From assembly GCA_035509915.1 (NCBI GenBank), contig DATKIB010000109.1:1-9975 (forward strand): a stretch of 9,975 bases of DNA, given 5' to 3'. Made by a program: the position numbers and the translations under genes. The stretch's first letter is position 1. Every line of letters begins with the position of its first letter. The DNA is from Bog-564 sp035509915. GTDB taxonomy: Bacteria > Actinomycetota > Acidimicrobiia > Acidimicrobiales > UBA8190. Below, piece after piece: positions 1 through 5,321 of this stretch. Below the pieces are notes generated by a model. It had not been told where the DNA came from. It saw only the letters and a program-made list of their open reading frames with translations, and did not search any database.

Positions 1-115
1 TCCCCTTGACCATGACGTAACGAATCTGCCGGTCGTGAATGATGCGAAGAAGCTCCCTGGTTGGAACGCCCAGGCGGCGGGCGCCTTCCGATGCCCTGAG
101 CAACTCGCTTGCCAT
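1..115 (-). CDS. Partial helix-turn-helix DNA-binding protein (excisionase/MerR-like)
   Basis: Only the first 38 codons are in the window; the gene continues past the left edge. The start is the ATG whose first base is at 115, preceded by an AGGTG Shine-Dalgarno-like stretch four bases upstream. The peptide begins MASELLRASEGARRLGVPT and continues RELLRIIHDRQIRYVMVKG. This is the pattern of the small 'excisionase family' HTH domain: a helix with EGARRLGV, a recognition helix TRELLRIIHDR, then a beta wing IRYVMVKG. Such proteins are usually 60-75 residues and bind DNA as recombination directionality factors or small transcription regulators. No integrase is visible, so a regulatory role is as likely as an excision role. 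It lies 31 bp downstream of the immunity-like gene on the same strand and could be co-transcribed with it. Confidence 0.7.
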   Translation of the reverse strand, partial: MASELLRASEGARRLGVPTRELLRIIHDRQIRYVMVKG

Positions 116-146
116 TTTCACCTAGGAGGGCTGACCGAAGCCCAGA

Positions 147-707
147 TTACGACTCAGCTGGGCGTCCCGAATCAGTCGGGGTGAGACCGGCTTGCAGGTC
201 ACGGATGATTTTGCCGAGTTGACCTGAAGCGAGGAGCCCGGGTCCAAGGGGGCCCGACGAGTCTTCACCGACCGGTGGGAGGGCCCGCAGGGCGGCGCGA
301 ACCACTGCCGACATGTGGTCAAGCTGCCAGCGGATCTCACCCGCGACGACCTCTGGCCGGTCCGGGTCTGCAAGGCCAGCGGCCCTTGCTGCATAAGCGG
401 CGGCACCCAGTGCGTGGGCGCCCATGTGGCAGACGGCAACCGCCTGGCCAGCGGCTCGGGCAGCCGCCACTGCCGCGGGATCCTTTACATCACCCACGCC
501 GACGCCACCTGTAAACCGACGGCGAATCTCCTCGGCGGTGTCCAGCTCTCCGCGGGCGAACGCACGGGTCCGGGCGATGAGAGCCCGAGGACGACCATCA
601 TCTGGAGCCTCAGCCTCAAACAGGCTTAGAACCCGCTCTGCGCAATCGGCGGCCCAGGCGGCGACAAGGCGTCTCTCAGCTTCGCTTAGCGTCTGCGGAG
701 ATAGCAC
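147..707 (-). CDS. Putative immunity protein (Imm-5-like family)
   Basis: This encodes 186 residues from a GTG at 707, preceded by a strong AGGAGG three bases upstream; no other in-frame start is close. The protein is alanine-rich and helical. The N-terminal part reads LVAAWAADCAERVLSLFE (residues 14-31), then PDDGRPR and a helix RTRAFARGEL. A second helical block, AAARAAGQAVAVCHMGAHAL (81-100), is followed by AAAYAARAAGLA. These W-x2-DCAERVLxLFE, RPR and ARAAGQAxAxxHMxAHxLGAAAYA patterns match, from memory, the proteins annotated as 'putative immunity protein' with an Imm-5-like domain. That name comes from polymorphic-toxin immunity families; most members are orphans of unknown target. No toxin gene lies beside it here. 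The tail after residue 146 (Gly/Pro/Ser-rich, then a short helix LGKIIRDLQAGL) looks like an added segment. There is no signal peptide or membrane span. The family call is reasonably safe; the function is unknown. Confidence 0.65.
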   Translation of the reverse strand: MLSPQTLSEAERRLVAAWAADCAERVLSLFEAEAPDDGRPRALIARTRAFARGELDTAEEIRRRFTGGVGVGDVKDPAAVAAARAAGQAVAVCHMGAHALGAAAYAARAAGLADPDRPEVVAGEIRWQLDHMSAVVRAALRALPPVGEDSSGPLGPGLLASGQLGKIIRDLQAGLTPTDSGRPAES

Positions 708-976
708 CGACCTCCTCTAGGTGGCGAACCGGACTCACCGAATGTGCCGATCAGTCGTAGGTACCTAGCGAGCATCAATAGTTTCTCCTCTGCGTGGCCA
801 TCGGGTGGGCTCGCCTTGGGCGCAGCCGCGCCAGATCGACGGGTAGGGATTGCCACGCTGATGAGGGAATGAACTCCGTTCTCGTCGTTCTGGACCCCTG
901 ACGCATGGGCACGTGGCGCGGTCGACTCGGATGCTTATTCCGGGTCTCAAGAAAATCACCGTCCCAGGCAACATTC
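708..976. other. Intergenic region, no gene recognised
   Basis: This stretch is upstream of the immunity-like gene and downstream of the phosphoesterase gene, both on the minus strand. Open frames across it (for example the minus frame 765-1133) lack a ribosome-binding site and family-like composition, and run into the phosphoesterase gene in another frame. A perfect 10-bp palindrome TAGGTACCTA is at 758-767, about 50 bp upstream of the immunity-like start, where an operator or promoter could lie. No -35/-10 pair or T-rich terminator is convincing. Confidence 0.5.
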
Positions 977-2710
977 TCAGAGTTGAAGCTTCACACGCAG
1001 CTTTGCGGGCAGGTCCGTGGCGCAAACCGAAAGGACGGCCTGTCGCTTCGAGGCGGACAACGCTCTCATGGCCGCTTTGACCTGTTTGGTGGTTGCGCCA
1101 GTAGGAAGAGTTACTCCGTGGGCGTTGAAGCACGCGATGGCGTTGCTCAGTTGCGACCTGCTTGACGCGCCTGGCAACGAAGCGGAGGCCGTAGGCGTGC
1201 CCGTGAGGGTGGTCGTGGGGTGGACTGGAAGTACCAGCGGCGCCCTGGGACTCTGGTTGAAGTTGAAGTCGTTTTCGAGGTTGCCGAGGATCTTTTCGTC
1301 CTCCCGGACGTCCGGCCTCCGGTCTGGCCGGCCGTCGGACCTCGGGTCGATGCGTTGGCCCCCCAAGAAATCGTCCTCGATGAACTTGTCGTATGCGTCG
1401 AAGCTCAAGGTCTGGTGGTCGATGTAGCCCGACTTGGCATAGGGGCTGATCACGATGCCGGGAACGCGAAGCCCGTAGCCGTTCACATCGACGGTTGGCG
1501 GGACGACGTTGTCGTAGAAGCCTCCCCAGTCGTCCCAGGCCAGAAAGATCGCAATCGAGTCCCAGTCCGGGCTTCGCATCACTGCGTTGATGAGACTGGT
1601 CACGTAGCTCTGTCCGAAACTCACTGGGCTGGGAGGGTGCTCGCTAACTGCATTCGACGGAGTGACCCAAGAGACTGCTGGCAGATTTCCCGATTTGGTA
1701 GCTGCGTAGAATTTGGTGACGTCTTGAATGTTCCCGAGCTGGTGATCGGCCTGCACAGTGTTGAACCAGGGAAGCGGGTTCCAAATCCCGGGGGTGTTGG
1801 CGTTCTGCCGTATCGGACCGCAGGTTTCATCGGCAGGGTCCTCGCAGTCCGGCTCGGTCCCGCTCACGACGTAATAGCCCCAGCTCACGTCGTCCTTGTG
1901 AAGGAGATAGGTCAGGTCGGTCCAGGCGTAGATGGGCTGATGGTTCGAGGTGGTCTGGCCGTATTTGTTCTTCTTTGGGCCCGCCTCGCCGCCGTAGACG
2001 GCAGGGGATGCCGGGGGCTTTGCCGGAGGATTCGCCTTCGTTCCGTTGACGCAGCTGGAGGGGTTGTCCTCCTCGGTACAGTAGGCGGCCCACTCCGATA
2101 CCAAGAACAAGTGGGCGGGCAGGCTCCACGAGGCGTTTGGTTCGAACATGTGGTCTTGGAGAACGAAGTCCTTGGCGTAGGCCCAGTAGTTGGGGATGTC
2201 GCTCTCGGTGTGGTAACCCATCACGTCCGGTGTAGCCGAGTTGGTGCAGGCAGGGTCGTCGGGATCAGTGCACTCTTGCTTGCCTTGCTCGGCCTGGCCA
2301 ATGAAGCCGTCCATCTTGCCGCCGTTGATGTCGCTGGTCGCGTTCGTGTAGTTGTGGGGTCCTCCGCCGTTGACATCGGCGTGGTCGGGATATGGGGCCA
2401 CGCATGCCCCGGTGGCAAGGTCTGGGACGCACACCGTGGGCTTGCCGTCCTCCATCGGGATGCCGTCGGCCCCCGGGTAGGTGCCGAAGTAGTTGTCGAA
2501 CGAGCGGTTCTCCTGCATGATCACAACGATGTGCTTGATCTTGTGGATCCCGGCCGGGACCACGTAGCTGCCGGTCCGACCACCCTCGACGCGTTCGACG
2601 GCCGATCCGCCGCACGAGCTGAGCACCAGAGACAAGACAGCGGTCGCGCACAAAGATGCCGCCGTCTTCGACGCCGCCTTGCCGGCGAATGGCGGGCGGC
2701 GAGGGGTCAT
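977..2710 (-). CDS. Secreted lipoprotein phosphoesterase (phospholipase C / acid phosphatase family, PF04185)
   Basis: This encodes 577 residues from the ATG at 2710, with AGGAG eight bases upstream. The N-terminus is a lipoprotein signal: basic MTPRRPPFAGKAASK, a hydrophobic stretch and lipobox LSSC with Cys33. The enzyme is therefore predicted to be exported and lipid-anchored on the outer face of the membrane. The mature part opens with KHIVVIMQENRSFDNYFGTY (residues 59-78), the signature of the phosphoesterase superfamily that includes bacterial phospholipases C and AcpA-type acid phosphatases; Glu67 and Asn68 are the expected metal/nucleophile-site residues. Further family blocks are SWVTPSNAVSEHPPSPVSFG (347-366), WDDWGGFYDNV (392-402) and SDGRPDRRPDVRED (458-471). 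Residues about 520-577 form an extra C-terminal segment with Cys527 and Cys563. The family fixes a phosphate-ester hydrolase, but substrate (phospholipid or phosphomonoester) cannot be read. The gene is divergent from the MarR gene and may be controlled by it. Confidence 0.9.
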   Translation of the reverse strand: MTPRRPPFAGKAASKTAASLCATAVLSLVLSSCGGSAVERVEGGRTGSYVVPAGIHKIKHIVVIMQENRSFDNYFGTYPGADGIPMEDGKPTVCVPDLATGACVAPYPDHADVNGGGPHNYTNATSDINGGKMDGFIGQAEQGKQECTDPDDPACTNSATPDVMGYHTESDIPNYWAYAKDFVLQDHMFEPNASWSLPAHLFLVSEWAAYCTEEDNPSSCVNGTKANPPAKPPASPAVYGGEAGPKKNKYGQTTSNHQPIYAWTDLTYLLHKDDVSWGYYVVSGTEPDCEDPADETCGPIRQNANTPGIWNPLPWFNTVQADHQLGNIQDVTKFYAATKSGNLPAVSWVTPSNAVSEHPPSPVSFGQSYVTSLINAVMRSPDWDSIAIFLAWDDWGGFYDNVVPPTVDVNGYGLRVPGIVISPYAKSGYIDHQTLSFDAYDKFIEDDFLGGQRIDPRSDGRPDRRPDVREDEKILGNLENDFNFNQSPRAPLVLPVHPTTTLTGTPTASASLPGASSRSQLSNAIACFNAHGVTLPTGATTKQVKAAMRALSASKRQAVLSVCATDLPAKLRVKLQL

Positions 2711-2774
2711 GGCTGAGCTCCTCGGGATCGCCCCTGACCTGCATTCTTACTTGCCGCCACCCAGATGGTCTCCC

Positions 2775-2787
2775 TGATAGACTGTCA
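2775..2787. promoter_or_regulatory. Candidate MarR operator overlapping the marR -10 box
   Basis: TGATAGACTGTCA is a 13-bp near-palindrome in which five of six pairs match around a central A. It sits in the 92-bp gap between the divergent phosphoesterase and marR genes. A TANNNT-type -10 box, TAGACT (2778-2783), lies inside it and would start transcription near 2790, just before the AAGGTG ribosome site. On the other strand it overlaps a TTGACA hexamer (2783-2788), but no good -10 follows that. MarR proteins typically bind such dyads and repress themselves. This is inferred from position and symmetry. Confidence 0.4.
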
Positions 2788-2802
2788 ACCAAGGTGACTA
2801 GC

Positions 2803-3261
2803 ATGTCTCCAGCTCGGACGGCAAGCCGGGGTAAAGCCCGGCAGGTCTCTACGATGCCCTGGCTGCTTCGCCGAGTCAGCCAGCGCTATCGAAGCGCTAC
2901 GGCGAGTCGGCTGGCCGCGGCGGGGTTCGGAGACTTGCCCCAACGCGGGTACTGGGCACTCACAGCCCTTGCCGGTGATGCCGGCGATGCGAGTGAGCTC
3001 GTGAGTCAGATGGGGATCACCAAACAAGCGATCTCGAAGTTGGTCGACGTCCTCGTAGCGTCCGGCTTGGTAGACCGGGAGATTGATTCGGTCGATCGGC
3101 GCAGGACTACGCTGCGTCTCACCGCCAAGGGTCGCAAGGCAGTGGCCGTGATCGAGCAGGCCGTGCGGACCACGGAAAGAGAATTTGCAGCGGAGCTCGG
3201 CGCGGCATCATTCGAGGATCTCACGCGAAAGCTCGCACGGCTCGCGGACAAAGGCACGTGA
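2803..3261 (+). CDS. MarR-family winged-helix transcriptional regulator
   Basis: This encodes 152 residues from the ATG at 2803, chosen because AAGGTG lies six bases upstream. The frame is open further upstream, but that extension would overlap the divergent phosphoesterase gene. The fold follows the MarR plan. An N-terminal dimerisation helix (about 16-42) is followed by a helix-turn-helix, with recognition helix GITKQAISKLVDVLVASGLV at 71-90. The wing contains the diagnostic DRRRTTLRLTAKGR (98-111), and a C-terminal helical dimerisation segment ends at 152. The size is normal for the family, which forms dimers that bind palindromes and are usually released by small ligands. The divergent phosphoesterase is the natural candidate target besides marR itself. 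The downstream hydrolase-ACT gene is on the same strand but about 350 bp away, so it probably has its own promoter. The ligand cannot be inferred. Confidence 0.9.
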   Translation: MSPARTASRGKARQVSTMPWLLRRVSQRYRSATASRLAAAGFGDLPQRGYWALTALAGDAGDASELVSQMGITKQAISKLVDVLVASGLVDREIDSVDRRRTTLRLTAKGRKAVAVIEQAVRTTEREFAAELGAASFEDLTRKLARLADKGT

Positions 3262-3343
3262 AGAACTGACTACACCGACGCCGACTTTGATCGCGTGTCC
3301 CGGAAGTCGATGGGTGCAACCCGAAGCCGAAGGTAGCTGCATA

Positions 3344-3366
3344 ACAACAGTCTCGAGCGCTGTTGT
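3344..3366. repeat. Inverted repeat ACAACAG-N9-CTGTTGT
   Basis: This is a perfect 7-bp inverted repeat with a nine-base loop, 83 bp after the marR stop. No T run follows on either strand, so it is not a classic intrinsic terminator. It could be an operator half-site pair or an mRNA 3' hairpin. Confidence 0.5.
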
Positions 3367-3395
3367 CTCGACCGTGATCTCGCGCCAAGGCGAGC

Positions 3396-3408
3396 AGAAC
3401 GACGTTCT
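3396..3408. repeat. Perfect 13-bp palindrome AGAACGACGTTCT
   Basis: Two AGAACG half-sites meet around a single central A, which favours a protein-binding site over an RNA hairpin because the loop would be one base. It lies 30 bp after the inverted repeat at 3344-3366 and about 210 bp before the preferred hydrolase start. Confidence 0.5.
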
Positions 3409-3605
3409 CGAGTGACGACTGCATGTCCGGGAGCGCGCCCTGGCCTGCGGCAGCAGGGTGCGATGAACTGGGGCTCCACAGGTTCGGGAGGGGAGTCTCC
3501 ACACCGATTCTGATCTGCGATCCAATCCGAGTGTCCCGGGGAGAATTTCTCAGGGATTACCCCTCATTTCATCTAGCCGTAACCAGGATCGTCTTCTCGG
3601 CGTCA

Positions 3606-3611
3606 TACCCT
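3606..3611 (+). promoter_or_regulatory. Candidate -10 box for a leaderless hydrolase-ACT transcript
   Basis: TACCCT fits the actinobacterial TANNNT -10 pattern and ends six bases before the GTG at 3618. Transcription starting at that GTG would give a leaderless mRNA, which would explain why no start of this gene has a Shine-Dalgarno sequence. No recognisable -35 is present. Confidence 0.3.
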
Positions 3612-3617
3612 CTAATA

Positions 3618-5180
3618 GTGGGGACGGGTGCGAGCCGATCGTTGTCTAGGCGGTTGGATTCAGACAACTACTTGACCTGGCACGCAGCAACCGTTGCGGG
3701 TCGTCGCGCCGTCTACGGCATGGGGGGTGCCGATGGGCCACCAGTTGTCTTCCTCCATGGGTGGGCGCTCGGAAGCAGAGCCTACAGGCGCGCGATTCGA
3801 CGCCTGACCACCCGCGGATGCCGCGTGTACGCGCCGGCTCTGCCCTCGTTCGGCGGAACAGCAGACCTCCCCAGCGGATCGATGAACCTCGATGGATACT
3901 CCCACTGGGTGGCGTCGTTCATGACCGAGGTCGGCATCGACGAGCCCGCTCTCGTGATCGGCCACTCGTTTGGCGGTGGCGTCGCGATCAAGTTGGCGCG
4001 AAACCATCCGACGCTCGTCCGGTATCTCGTTTTGCTCAATGCGATCGGAAGCGTGGATGCACGTTCCATGTGGGAGTGGGCCATAGGGTTCGGCCAAGAA
4101 TTCTGGCCGGTATCCGCGACCGTGGCGATGATGCAGGCGATGCGTGCAGACCTCTTGCCCAATTTTCTGCGCAATCCTCTCGGTCTAGCCCGAGCGGCGT
4201 TGATTGCTCAGAGCGCTGATCTGCGTGCCGAGTTGGCAGAGCTAAAGAAGGCAGAGGTCCCGGTTCTCGCCCTAACCAGCGAAGGGGACAGGGTGATACC
4301 CCGATCCGCATTTGAAGCTTTGTGCGACACTGTGGGCGCCGATCATCGGGTCGTCAGCGGTGGTCATGCGTGGTTACTAGTCGATCCAGACTCGTTTGGA
4401 GAGGTGCTTGCCTCGACGATCGATGTTCAAGTGGCGGAGCACAAGGCGACAAGAGCGGCGAGTCTTAGAAGCGAGATTGAGCACTTGCTGAAAGGGACCC
4501 ACCTCTCGAAGCGAGATGTGCGGTCCCTCCTTGGATCGGCGGCTCCCCTGTGGTTCCTCAGCGATTCAGCACCCGCCCTGGCCAGCGACCTGGTGCTGTG
4601 TCGACCCAGGCTGCAAAAGGCCGAGATCAGAGCCTTGGCCCGCAACATCGAGGACTCAACGTTGGTCCGGATCACAATCGCTGCCCAAGATCGACAAGGT
4701 CTGCTTGCCGACAGCGCGGCGGTGTTGAACGCCAGCGGCCTGTCAATCTCAAATGCCTCAGCGACGACATGGAAGCGGCAAAGTTTGGCTCTTCATTCAT
4801 TCATTGTCGGGGGTGGCGCTCATTTCGATAGCACAGCGTGGGACGCGCTGGGGGAGCGATTGCGGAGCATGGTGGCTACCGGTACTGCACCTTTGCCGAC
4901 TCTCCGACCGCTCAGCCCGGTCAGCGTCACCGTACATGGGAAAGGTGACCGGTCGATGGTGAAAGTGATCGCTCCAGACGAGCAGGGCCTTCTTGCCACC
5001 ATATGCAGGTACTTTCAAGTGCACGACGTCAACATAGAGACGCTTCAAGCGCGCACGCGCAACGGCATTGCTAACGATACATTTCTCGTGGTGGGCAGCG
5101 TCGAGGCAGAAGGACTCAAGCTCACGCTCGAACATCCACCTGCGGTCGTGGCGGCCCGCGACACTGCGATCGCGTTATAG
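3618..5180 (+). CDS. Alpha/beta-hydrolase fused to tandem GlnD-like ACT domains
   Basis: The start is uncertain: GTG 3618 is preferred because a TACCCT box lies six bases upstream, but TTG 3642, TTG 3654 and ATG 3423 share the frame. From 3618 the product has 520 residues. The first about 270 are an alpha/beta-hydrolase: oxyanion region VVFLHGW, nucleophile elbow GHSFGGG, acid in SEGDRV and histidine in SGGHAW (Ser182, Asp289 and His315 counted from 3423). A linker of about 75 residues (LSKRDVRSLLG, then SDLVLCRP) resembles the stretch before the ACT domains in PII uridylyltransferases. Two ACT domains follow. The first contains VRITIAAQDRQGLLADSAAV and the second VKVIAPDEQGLLATICRYF plus VNIETLQARTRNG. 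ACT domains bind small ligands, often amino acids, and regulate enzymes. A ligand-controlled cytoplasmic esterase, lipase or C-C hydrolase is inferred; the substrate is unknown. No nucleotidyltransferase or HD domain of GlnD is present. It is convergent with the c-di-GMP gene. Confidence 0.8.
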   Translation: MGTGASRSLSRRLDSDNYLTWHAATVAGRRAVYGMGGADGPPVVFLHGWALGSRAYRRAIRRLTTRGCRVYAPALPSFGGTADLPSGSMNLDGYSHWVASFMTEVGIDEPALVIGHSFGGGVAIKLARNHPTLVRYLVLLNAIGSVDARSMWEWAIGFGQEFWPVSATVAMMQAMRADLLPNFLRNPLGLARAALIAQSADLRAELAELKKAEVPVLALTSEGDRVIPRSAFEALCDTVGADHRVVSGGHAWLLVDPDSFGEVLASTIDVQVAEHKATRAASLRSEIEHLLKGTHLSKRDVRSLLGSAAPLWFLSDSAPALASDLVLCRPRLQKAEIRALARNIEDSTLVRITIAAQDRQGLLADSAAVLNASGLSISNASATTWKRQSLALHSFIVGGGAHFDSTAWDALGERLRSMVATGTAPLPTLRPLSPVSVTVHGKGDRSMVKVIAPDEQGLLATICRYFQVHDVNIETLQARTRNGIANDTFLVVGSVEAEGLKLTLEHPPAVVAARDTAIAL

Positions 5181-5233
5181 ACGCTGCACCGGGCCGGACC
5201 GTAGGCACCATTCGCACGCAACCCCGGTGCTAC

Positions 5234-5249
5234 TCCGAGTGTTCTCGGA
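5234..5249. terminator. Possible bidirectional terminator hairpin
   Basis: TCCGAG-TGTT-CTCGGA is a perfect 6-bp stem with a 4-base loop in the 141-bp gap between two convergent genes. No T tract follows on either strand, so it would be an atypical or Rho-assisted terminator. The position is the main argument. Confidence 0.35.
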
Positions 5250-5321
5250 CCTCCTCCCCGCGGCAGTCGGTAGTCCACACACCCAATTCATCACAACGAG
5301 AGACACCATCACACCGTTCAA

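Larger units (their letters stand above)
3262..3617. other. Long leader / intergenic region with several dyads
   Basis: There are about 350 bp between the marR stop and the preferred start of the hydrolase-ACT gene. The hydrolase frame stays open back to an ATG at 3423, but residues encoded by 3423-3617 look non-coding: low-complexity, no family resemblance and no ribosome-binding site. The region holds a 7-bp inverted repeat ACAACAG/CTGTTGT (3344-3366, 9-base loop), a small CGCC-AA-GGCG hairpin (3383-3392) and a perfect palindrome AGAACGACGTTCT (3396-3408). None is followed by a T tract. They could be operators, an RNA leader structure or a weak marR terminator. Confidence 0.45.

Noticed and set aside
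765..1133. Minus-strand 122-codon frame in the 708-976 gap
   Set aside because: It overlaps the 3' part of the phosphoesterase gene in another frame, has no recognisable motif and no Shine-Dalgarno.
1220..2716. Long 498-codon plus-strand open frame
   Set aside because: It lies entirely antisense to the well-supported phosphoesterase gene, has no ribosome site and has a composition typical of antisense frames in high-GC DNA.
2783..2788. TTGACA on the minus strand as a -35 for the phosphoesterase
   Set aside because: No acceptable -10 lies 16-19 bp downstream; the only TAAGAAT-like box (2743-2749) is 33 bp away.
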